Shown: piece after piece, positions 1-5,007 of the stretch
How positions within the stretch are numbered: position 1 is the first letter of the stretch
How the letters are laid out: every line of letters begins with the position of its first letter
Notes under the pieces: generated by a model
The model's input: only the letters and a program-made list of their open reading frames with translations
What the model was told of the DNA's origin: nothing
Database searches by the model: none
Assembly: GCA_013140875.1 (NCBI GenBank)
Contig: JABFSB010000363.1
Span: 1-7,567 of the forward strand
Direction: 5' to 3'
DNA: 7,567 bases
Source: Acidobacteriota bacterium
GTDB lineage: Bacteria; Acidobacteriota; Blastocatellia; Pyrinomonadales; Pyrinomonadaceae
Position numbers and translations under genes: made by a program

Positions 1-1
1 G

Positions 2-931
2 CATTATGTTGGGGCCGGCTAGGAATTGTTCGATGGTCAGGCCGTCGGGGGAGATGCGGAAGATGCCGTGTCGGCCCTGGTGGCAGGCGGCGGCGTAGAG
101 GTTGCCCTGGCGGTCGAAGGCCAGGCCCTGGGGGCGGCCGAAGCCGATGGCGAATTTTTCGACGCTGGCGTTTTTGTCGATTGCGTAGATGGCGTCGTGG
201 CTGGCCAGGCCGGGAGCCGAGACGAAAAGGCGTCCATCGGGTCCGAATGCAAGGTGATACGCCGCGACCGAAGGCTCTAGCGTCGCGAATTCTTCGACGG
301 TGCCGAATTTGGGCACCCGGTAGATCGTCCCGGACCGGTCGCCGACGAACATCACGCCGTCCGCGTCGAACGCGATCCCGGTTGCGATCCCCAATCCCGT
401 TGCGTAAACAGGGTTTATCCCACTTGGGCTGACGACATATACTTCGCCCTCGGCACGGTTTGTGACGTACATATTGCCGTCCGGGCCAAAGGCGATTCCC
501 GAAGGGTTCACTATCGGGTCCGGAAGCTCGTCGATGTAGCCGTCTTTTTCGATCCGGTAGATCGTGTTCGGAAGCTGTTGGCCGCGCGACCCCGACCGCG
601 TGACGATGATCGCGTCGTCCGACGGATCGACCGCCGGATTCGCTACGATATGCATTTCGTCAGCGATCTTTTCGCCGATCACGGTTTCCGCGGACGGCGA
701 TGCGTCGGTGCCGGTTTCAAGATGAACGTTTGCTTCGCCGGGCGGGCATACCGGCACGATAGCAAGTATGCGCGAAGGCGATGCCGCCACAATTTTGCAC
801 GGCACGGCGTTTACATAAACTCCGTAAGCTCCGTCGGCGTCGAGTTGAAAGCCGTCGCATTCGATGGCGATCTCGCCGCCCGCTATCGCGTATTTCGGCG
901 TCACGGACCTTATCGTCCCTGCGTTATTCAT
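2..931 (-). CDS. IPT/TIG + NHL/SMP-30-like beta-propeller protein (partial, runs off left edge)
   Basis: This minus-strand frame is open from an ATG at 931 through 310 codons to the window edge, so the C-terminus is missing. Residues about 6-85 read as an IPT/TIG immunoglobulin-like fold: they open with IRSVTPKYAIAGGEIAIEC and carry the usual SVTP and aGG pattern. From about residue 95 on there are NHL/SMP-30-type propeller blades, each with an F-x-x-x-G-x-hYV/hFV core: SGIAFGPDGNMYVTNR (144-159), TGIAFDADGVMFVGDRS (184-200), HLAFGPDGRLFVSAPG (226-241) and QGLAFDRQGNLYAAA (268-282). Similar proteins are often labelled gluconolactonase-like, but a lactonase activity is only a family guess; NHL propellers also serve as binding scaffolds. 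The start is well constrained because an in-frame TAA lies four codons upstream (941-943). No Shine-Dalgarno sequence precedes it and no signal peptide is visible, so a cytoplasmic location is likely. It is transcribed divergently from the beta-lactamase gene. Confidence 0.85.
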   Translation of the reverse strand, partial: MNNAGTIRSVTPKYAIAGGEIAIECDGFQLDADGAYGVYVNAVPCKIVAASPSRILAIVPVCPPGEANVHLETGTDASPSAETVIGEKIADEMHIVANPAVDPSDDAIIVTRSGSRGQQLPNTIYRIEKDGYIDELPDPIVNPSGIAFGPDGNMYVTNRAEGEVYVVSPSGINPVYATGLGIATGIAFDADGVMFVGDRSGTIYRVPKFGTVEEFATLEPSVAAYHLAFGPDGRLFVSAPGLASHDAIYAIDKNASVEKFAIGFGRPQGLAFDRQGNLYAAACHQGRHGIFRISPDGLTIEQFLAGPNIM

Positions 932-939
932 TGATAAAG

Positions 940-967
940 ATTATGCGAGATAAAGTTAGGGATTCAA
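940..967 (-). promoter_or_regulatory. Putative sigma70-type promoter of the propeller gene
   Basis: On the minus strand a -35-like TTGAAT (962-967) and a -10-like CATAAT (940-945) are separated by 16 bp. A start about 7 nt past the -10 would fall at roughly 933, only one or two bases before the ATG at 931. This fits the missing Shine-Dalgarno sequence and suggests a leaderless transcript. It is a motif match by eye only. Confidence 0.4.
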
Positions 968-1037
968 AACGCGAGCACCAATGCATGGGCAGTTGCCGCA
1001 GAATGCGTCGCCCGAGTGGACCGCTTTTTGTGGGACT

Positions 1038-1047
1038 GGCACGTGCC
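1038..1047. promoter_or_regulatory. Perfect 10-bp palindrome in the divergent promoter region
   Basis: GGCACGTGCC is its own reverse complement and abuts or overlaps the putative -35 element of the beta-lactamase promoter at 1047-1052. It is placed where a repressor or activator dimer could affect one or both of the divergent genes. A 10-bp palindrome can also arise by chance, so operator function is only an inference. Confidence 0.25.
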
Positions 1048-1076
1048 TGACTCCGTCCGCCTATCCATGTTATATT
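1047..1076 (+). promoter_or_regulatory. Putative sigma70-type promoter of the beta-lactamase gene
   Basis: A weak -35 CTGACT (1047-1052) and a -10 TATATT (1071-1076) are separated by 18 bp. Transcription would start near 1083, giving a leader of about four bases before the ATG at 1087. No Shine-Dalgarno sequence lies upstream, in line with a leaderless message. Confidence 0.35.
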
Positions 1077-1086
1077 TCTATCAATT

Positions 1087-2064
1087 ATGAAATATCTCTT
1101 CCTTGTCATGGCTCTCTTTTTGTCTGCGTGCGGCGGTGCCGCCACAAATGAGACGAATCAGAATCAAGTTGCCCCGATCGATGTCCCGATAACGGGACCG
1201 GCCGCCACCCCCATCGCGACGCCCGCGGTCAAGCCGCCGGCTGATGTCGAGCTCGAAAAACAGTTCGCCGAGATCGCCAAAGACGCGAAAGGCAAAGTCG
1301 GTGTCGCCGCCGTCGTGCTTGAAACGGGAGAGAACGCTTCGCTGAACGGCGGTGAAAAGTTTGCAATGCAGAGCGTCTATAAAGTACCGATCTCGATGGC
1401 CGTGATGAAGCAGGTCGACGCGGGTAAATTCAAGTCGGACCAGGAGATCGAGATAACCAAAGAAGACTTTGTCTTGGCGGGCCAGGGTTCGCTGATCCGC
1501 GACGAAAACCCGAACGGCACAAAAATGCCGCTGTGGCACGTGATCGAATACGCGATCGGCGAAAGTGACGGCACAGCCAGCGACGTGCTGCTGCGAATTC
1601 TAGGCGGCGCGGACGAGGTGCAAAAATATGTTGACGAGATCGGCGTCAAGGACATGACGATCAAGAACACTGAAAAGGAATTTGCGAAGGATTGGAAGAC
1701 GCAGTATGAGAATTCGTCGACACCGGCGGCGGCGGTCTCTCTTTTGATCGAACTGCGCAACGGCGTTTCTCTCGATAAGGAACGGTCAAAGCTGATCCTC
1801 GATTTTATGAACGAATCCCGGCCCGGGCCGAACCGCCTTCGCGGCCAGCTTCCTGAAAGCGCTTATGTCGCCCACAAAACCGGAACTTCCGGCACACAAA
1901 AGGGCATTACCGCCGCAACTAACGACATCGGCGTCATCGCATTGCCAAACGGAAAATTCATGGTCATCGCCGTATTCGTGGGCGATTCACCGGCAGACGA
2001 AAAAACGCGCGAAAGTGTGATAGCGAAGATCGGAAAAGCCGCCTGGGATAAATGGGGCAAGTGA
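1087..2064 (+). CDS. bla: Class A (subclass A2-like) serine beta-lactamase, lipoprotein
   Basis: The 325-residue product begins with a short lipoprotein signal (MKYLFLVMALFLSAC; lipobox LSAC, Cys15), then a Pro/Ala/Thr-rich linker to about residue 53, then a class A beta-lactamase domain. Visible motifs are S-x-x-K at 96-99 (SVYK), SDG at 160-162 where SDN is usual, Glu196 in TEKEF as the omega-loop general base, QYEN at 206-209, and KTG at 264-266 in AHKTGTSGT. The spacings S130-E166 (36) and E166-K234 (68) of the Ambler scheme are reproduced exactly; the S70-S130 spacing is four longer (64 against 60). QYxN and HKTGTSG followed by TNDIG resemble subclass A2 enzymes (PER, VEB, CfxA, CME). 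It would hydrolyse beta-lactams by acyl-enzyme chemistry while anchored in the envelope. The N132G-type change may alter substrate range or inhibitor response. The start was chosen because it provides the signal peptide; no RBS is seen. A non-lactamase serine hydrolase remains possible. Confidence 0.88.
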   Translation: MKYLFLVMALFLSACGGAATNETNQNQVAPIDVPITGPAATPIATPAVKPPADVELEKQFAEIAKDAKGKVGVAAVVLETGENASLNGGEKFAMQSVYKVPISMAVMKQVDAGKFKSDQEIEITKEDFVLAGQGSLIRDENPNGTKMPLWHVIEYAIGESDGTASDVLLRILGGADEVQKYVDEIGVKDMTIKNTEKEFAKDWKTQYENSSTPAAAVSLLIELRNGVSLDKERSKLILDFMNESRPGPNRLRGQLPESAYVAHKTGTSGTQKGITAATNDIGVIALPNGKFMVIAVFVGDSPADEKTRESVIAKIGKAAWDKWGK

Positions 2065-2112
2065 GGTCGGTTCGAGAGCGGTAACGCGAAGATCCTCCGA
2101 GTTATCAATTAG

Positions 2113-2316
2113 TCACTGTGCCTTTGGGCCGTCGACTTCCGTGTAGGTAATGGTTATGGATTGAGTGTCCTGGCCGGGATCGATGTCAAAGTACATACGG
2201 CCCACGATGTTTCCGTGGTCGCCCTTTCGGTACGAGAAGAGGCGTTGCTTCGGGGCGCCGACGAACTTCTTTTGCTCGACCTGCCCATCCGCATGGCGGA
2301 GGCGTGCTGTTTTCAT
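2113..2316 (-). CDS. Small hypothetical ORF, possibly a gene remnant
   Basis: This 67-codon minus-strand frame (ATG at 2314-2316, TGA at 2113-2115) converges on the beta-lactamase gene with 48 bp between the stops. I do not recognise the product. Its C-terminal half reads like real protein: KQRLFSYRKGDHGN followed by MYFDIDPGQDTQSITITYT, an alternating hydrophobic pattern typical of beta strands. The overlapping frames on the other strand do not look protein-like. The frame stays open upstream to an ATG at 2485-2487, but that stretch merely translates the TTTGCG hairpin repeats, so the longer version is unlikely as a gene. No Shine-Dalgarno sequence precedes either start. It may be a genuine small protein, the surviving 3' end of a larger gene cut by the repeat block, or chance. 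Confidence 0.3.
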   Translation of the reverse strand: MKTARLRHADGQVEQKKFVGAPKQRLFSYRKGDHGNIVGRMYFDIDPGQDTQSITITYTEVDGPKAQ

Positions 2317-2328
2317 TGAGAACAGTCT

Positions 2329-2356
2329 ATCACGAACGCCGCAAGCAAAGCGTGAT
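2329..2356. repeat. Short inverted repeat (ATCACG/CGTGAT)
   Basis: ATCACG at 2329-2334 pairs with CGTGAT at 2351-2356 around a 16-nt loop carrying AACGCCGCAAGCAAAG. It lies directly beside the larger TTTGCG hairpin and shares its GCAAAG wording, so both are probably parts of one intergenic repeat block. Confidence 0.4.
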
Positions 2357-2382
2357 TTTGGGTCAATTTGAATTCCTTTGAT

Positions 2383-2470
2383 TTCCTTTGCCTCCTCCGC
2401 AAACTTTGCGTGAACTCTTGCATCGAAGGTCAAGAGTCTCACGCAAAAGCCCGCCAAGATCGCAAAGGAA
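2383..2470. repeat. Intergenic hairpin-forming repeat, TTTGCG-rich
   Basis: An 88-nt imperfect inverted repeat. The inner arms TTGCGTGAACTCTTG (2406-2420) and CAAGAGTCTCACGCAA (2431-2446) pair over 15 bp with one bulged base around a 10-nt loop (2421-2430). The outer ends TTCCTTTGC (2383-2391) and GCAAAGGAA (2462-2470) pair perfectly over 9 bp; the stretches between pair poorly. TTCCTTTG also occurs a second time just upstream (2373-2380). Palindromic units built from TTTGCG/CGCAAA words are a familiar kind of dispersed noncoding repeat in several environmental phyla. I see no flanking target-site duplication and no transposase. A T-run is absent, so this is not a classical terminator, although it sits between transcription units. 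Confidence 0.6.
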
Positions 2471-2529
2471 GGCAAGAGGACCGACAAATTTCAGGCTGAC
2501 ACACTACCGTGATTTTTGGCCCGATGATT

Positions 2530-2558
2530 TTGTTTGTTGTTTGGTCAAAGGCTAGAAT
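2530..2558 (+). promoter_or_regulatory. Putative promoter of the S9 peptidase gene
   Basis: A weak -35 TTGTTT (2530-2535) and a -10 TAGAAT (2553-2558) are 17 bp apart, about 40 bp upstream of the start codon. That leaves room for a leader carrying the Shine-Dalgarno sequence. It is a motif match by eye. Confidence 0.35.
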
Positions 2559-2587
2559 CAAAATATCAACGATCAATTCGAAAAATC

Positions 2588-2592
2588 AGGAG
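2588..2592 (+). promoter_or_regulatory. Shine-Dalgarno AGGAG deciding the S9 peptidase start
   Basis: AGGAG at 2588-2592 is followed by a 7-nt A-rich spacer and the ATG at 2600. This is near-ideal spacing and supports that start over later in-frame ATGs such as the one at codon 6. Confidence 0.8.
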
Positions 2593-2599
2593 TTAAAAA

Positions 2600-4726
2600 A
2601 TGAAAGGTACGTTAATGTTCCCTGCACTTCTGCTCATAGTGATCGCAGGCAATATTACTTTTGCCCAGACCGATATGAAACCACCTGTTGCAAAGAAAGT
2701 CCCTAAGGTCCTAAAGATCCACGGTTACGAGATAACAGATAATTATGCATGGCTGCGCGATCGGGGCGAAAAGTCCAAAGATCCGGAGGTCATTACGTAT
2801 CTGAATGACGAGAACGCGTACACCGAATCCTTTATGGGCCAGCATAAAGAGCTGGCGGACACGCTGTACAAAGAGATGCTGGGGCGGATCAAACAGACCG
2901 ACAGCTCGGTGCCTTACAAACTTGGCGATCATTGGTACTTCACAAAAACGGAAGAAGGGAAACAGTACCGCACATGGCTTAGAAGCAAAGCGAAGGATGG
3001 AACGGACGCCGAGCTGCTTTTGGACCAGAACAAAATGGCGGAAGGTTTCAAGTTCTTCTCGATCTCGAACTTCGAGCCGAGTGACGATGGCAATCTCCTC
3101 GCCTATGCGGTGGATACGACCGGCTATCGACAATACACGCTCCAGATCAAAGACCTGAAAAGCGGCAAGATGCTGCCGGACAAGATCGAGCGCGTGACAT
3201 CGATCGAATGGTCGCCGGATGGAAAGTATCTTTTCTATGGGCAGGAAGATCCCGTGTCGAAACGCAACGACAAAGTCTTTCGACACGTCGTCGGCACCTC
3301 CGGACCAGACACTTTGATTTTTGAGGAAAAAGACGTTCTATTCGGTGCGGGAATCGGCAGATCGCTTGATAAGAAGATGTTCTTTATCTCTTCCGGCGCG
3401 GCGACGATGAATGAATATCGCTATCTTTCCGCGACCGATCCGTTGGGCGAATGGAAAGTACTGTCGCCCCGTCGGGAAGGCCATGAGTACGCAGCCACCT
3501 TTAATAATGGTGAATTCTATATAACCACAAACAAAGACGCCGAGAATTTTAAAGTAGTTCGAGCTCCTCTCAACGATCCAAGCGAGAAAAACTGGGTCGA
3601 TTTTATTCCGCACAATCCAGCGGTCAAGGTCGATGGTGTCAGCTTCTTCAAGGACTATGCGGTTGTTTCGGAACGTGAGAACGGGCTCGAGTACATTCGG
3701 GTGATGGACATGAAAACTCGCCGCGCGCCGGTGAGGATCGAGACGCCGGAAAGTGTCTATACGATGGGATTGGGCAATAACCCCGAATACGATACGCCAT
3801 CAATCCGCTACACATACTCGTCGATGATCACGCCTAACTCGACCTATGAATACGATCTTCGCACACGTAAGAGCGAGCTTATAAAGCAGCAAGAGATACC
3901 GAGCGGGCACGACAAATCCAAATATGAAACGACGCGTTTGTGGGCTACCGCGCGTGACGGCGTAAAAGTGCCGATCTCCCTTGTAATGAAAAAAGGCACA
4001 AAACTCGATGGCAAATCGCCGATGCTGCTTTATGCCTACGGCTCGTACGGCATTTCCATGACGCCGTCGTTCGGATTTGAAGAATTGAGTCTGGTCGATC
4101 GCGGGATGATCTATGCGATAGCCCATATCCGCGGCGGCTCGGAACTTGGCGAGCGATGGCGGCAGGACGGCAGAATGTTCAAAAAGATGAACACCTTTAA
4201 CGATTTTGTCGACTCGGGCAAGTGGCTGATCGCACAAAAATATACCTCGGCTGACCGGCTCGTCATTCAAGGCGGATCGGCCGGCGGTTTGCTGATGGGC
4301 GCCGTTGTGAATCAATCGCCCGAAACATTTAAGGCGGCGATCGCACAAGTCCCGTTCGTCGATGTGATGAACACTATGCTCGACGAAACACTGCCGCTGA
4401 CGACCGGTGAGTGGATCGAATGGGGCAATCCGAATGAAAAGAAAGCGTGGGATTATATGTATCAATACTCTCCGTATGATCAGGTCAAAGCCCAGCCTTA
4501 TCCGAACATGCTGGTCGAAGTCTCGCTTTGGGACAGTCAGGTGCCTTATTGGGAAGGGGCGAAGTTTGCGGCAAAGGTCCGTGAACTTAAGACCAACGAC
4601 AGCAACGTACTCTTAAAGACGAACATGGGTGCGGGCCACGGCGGCTCTTCCGGCCGATATGATCGCTTGAAAGAGATTGCCTTCGAATATGCGTACGCCC
4701 TGAGCCAGGTCGGGATCACAAAATAA
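2600..4726 (+). CDS. ptrB: Exported oligopeptidase B-like prolyl oligopeptidase (S9A family)
   Basis: The 708-residue product starts with a Sec signal peptide (MKGTLMFPALLLIVIAGNITFA, probable cut near residue 22). Residues about 30-95 match the S9A N-terminal segment (KVPKVLKIHGYEITDNYAWL; DPEVITYLNDENAYTE), followed by the beta-propeller (about 100-435) and the alpha/beta-hydrolase domain. The catalytic Ser is S560 in VIQGGSAGGLLMGAVVN, Asp is D645 in LWDSQVPYWE and His is H680 in GAGHGGSSGRYD. The spacings 85 and 35 equal those of E. coli oligopeptidase B as I recall them (S532, D617, H652), and GGSAGGLLMG is typical of that branch. Oligopeptidase B cleaves short peptides after Arg or Lys. 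With E. coli numbering shifted by 28, Glu576 is kept (E604) but Glu578 is Ile606, so P1 specificity may differ. E. coli PtrB lacks a signal peptide, so a periplasmic or extracytoplasmic role is inferred here. The gene is monocistronic, ending in a terminator. Confidence 0.92.
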   Translation: MKGTLMFPALLLIVIAGNITFAQTDMKPPVAKKVPKVLKIHGYEITDNYAWLRDRGEKSKDPEVITYLNDENAYTESFMGQHKELADTLYKEMLGRIKQTDSSVPYKLGDHWYFTKTEEGKQYRTWLRSKAKDGTDAELLLDQNKMAEGFKFFSISNFEPSDDGNLLAYAVDTTGYRQYTLQIKDLKSGKMLPDKIERVTSIEWSPDGKYLFYGQEDPVSKRNDKVFRHVVGTSGPDTLIFEEKDVLFGAGIGRSLDKKMFFISSGAATMNEYRYLSATDPLGEWKVLSPRREGHEYAATFNNGEFYITTNKDAENFKVVRAPLNDPSEKNWVDFIPHNPAVKVDGVSFFKDYAVVSERENGLEYIRVMDMKTRRAPVRIETPESVYTMGLGNNPEYDTPSIRYTYSSMITPNSTYEYDLRTRKSELIKQQEIPSGHDKSKYETTRLWATARDGVKVPISLVMKKGTKLDGKSPMLLYAYGSYGISMTPSFGFEELSLVDRGMIYAIAHIRGGSELGERWRQDGRMFKKMNTFNDFVDSGKWLIAQKYTSADRLVIQGGSAGGLLMGAVVNQSPETFKAAIAQVPFVDVMNTMLDETLPLTTGEWIEWGNPNEKKAWDYMYQYSPYDQVKAQPYPNMLVEVSLWDSQVPYWEGAKFAAKVRELKTNDSNVLLKTNMGAGHGGSSGRYDRLKEIAFEYAYALSQVGITK

Positions 4727-4751
4727 GAAACGTCGGACTACTCGCCTGCCG

Positions 4752-4786
4752 AACTCCTCTTCGCAAAACCGGAGAGGAGTTTTTTT
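4752..4786 (+). terminator. Strong intrinsic terminator after the S9 peptidase gene
   Basis: AACTCCTCT (4752-4760) pairs perfectly with AGAGGAGTT (4773-4781). The stem can extend by three more pairs including one G-U, closing a CAAAAC loop. A run of seven T follows (4780-4786). It begins 25 bp after the stop codon at 4724-4726 and should end that transcript, separating it from the S8 peptidase gene. Confidence 0.9.
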
Positions 4787-4825
4787 GTCTGCTCATAGGG
4801 CCGGAGAACATTCAGAATCATGCCT

Positions 4826-4847
4826 TTTTGACCGGTCATTTTGACCG
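4826..4847. repeat. Direct repeat TTTTGACCG x2
   Basis: TTTTGACCG occurs at 4826-4834 and again at 4839-4847, a 13-bp period. The first copy overlaps the 8-bp palindrome GACCGGTC (4830-4837). It lies upstream of the S8 gene and could be a regulator site or supply a TTGACC -35 element; no well-spaced -10 accompanies it. Confidence 0.35.
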
Positions 4848-4860
4848 AAATTCCGCCGAA

Positions 4861-4893
4861 TACATTTTCGCCATATACTTGGCGGTGAATGTA
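4861..4893. repeat. Dyad symmetry upstream of the S8 peptidase gene
   Basis: TACATT (4861-4866) pairs with AATGTA (4888-4893) and, inside it, CGCC (4869-4872) pairs with GGCG (4881-4884) around an 8-nt loop ATATACTT. G-U pairs and a single bulge join the two helices into one stem of about 12 bp. No T-run follows, so an operator or RNA structural element is more likely than a terminator. Function is unknown. Confidence 0.4.
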
Positions 4894-4933
4894 AGTCTAT
4901 ATATCTCAATTAGTTACGTTTAATATACGGTCA

Positions 4934-4991
4934 TGGCACGGGCGTTGCCAATCAGGACGGCGAAGAAAGGCCGTTTTGAGTTCGGCCGTTT
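4934..4991 (+). promoter_or_regulatory. Possible structured 5' leader of the S8 gene
   Basis: Three short hairpins can form: TGGCA/TGCCA (4934-4938 with 4946-4950), ACGGC/GCCGT (4957-4961 with 4970-4974) and GGCCG/CGGCC (4969-4973 with 4983-4987). The last two share bases and exclude each other. The 8-bp word GGCCGTTT is repeated at 4969-4976 and 4984-4991. The block ends just before the Shine-Dalgarno sequence. I could not match it to a known riboswitch class. It may be translational control or chance. Confidence 0.25.
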
Positions 4992-4994
4992 ACC

Positions 4995-5002
4995 AAGAGG
5001 AA
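4995..5002 (+). promoter_or_regulatory. Shine-Dalgarno AAGAGGAA deciding the S8 peptidase start
   Basis: AAGAGGAA (4995-5002) precedes tandem ATG codons at 5008 and 5011; the AGAGG core at 4996-5000 is 7 nt from the first. The signal peptide begins at these codons, so they are preferred over the upstream in-frame ATG at 4933, which has no Shine-Dalgarno sequence and would put 25 unsuitable residues ahead of the signal. Confidence 0.7.
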
Positions 5003-5007
5003 TTTCG

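Noticed and set aside
26..934. Several plus-strand open frames in the first 930 bases
   Set aside because: They are Arg- or Ala/Val-rich shadow translations of the minus-strand propeller gene, which runs uninterrupted through this region.
2383..2470. Intrinsic terminator for the genes flanking the gap
   Set aside because: The hairpin has no following T-run on either strand and is over 300 bp from the beta-lactamase stop.
2317..2487. Extension of the small minus-strand ORF to 124 codons
   Set aside because: The added codons only translate the hairpin repeats, and no ribosome binding site supports the ATG at 2485-2487.
3800..4465. Minus-strand open frame of 221 codons inside the S9 peptidase gene
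   Set aside because: It overlaps the catalytic-domain coding sequence completely, and its translation shows no motif or start signal.
4934..4991. Cyclic di-GMP riboswitch upstream of the S8 gene
   Set aside because: The conserved GEMM sequence elements are not present, only generic short hairpins.
4933..5007. Upstream ATG at 4933 as the start of the S8 peptidase
   Set aside because: It adds 25 basic and polar residues ahead of a good signal peptide, has no Shine-Dalgarno sequence, and would overlap the hairpin-rich leader. The start at 5008 has both.
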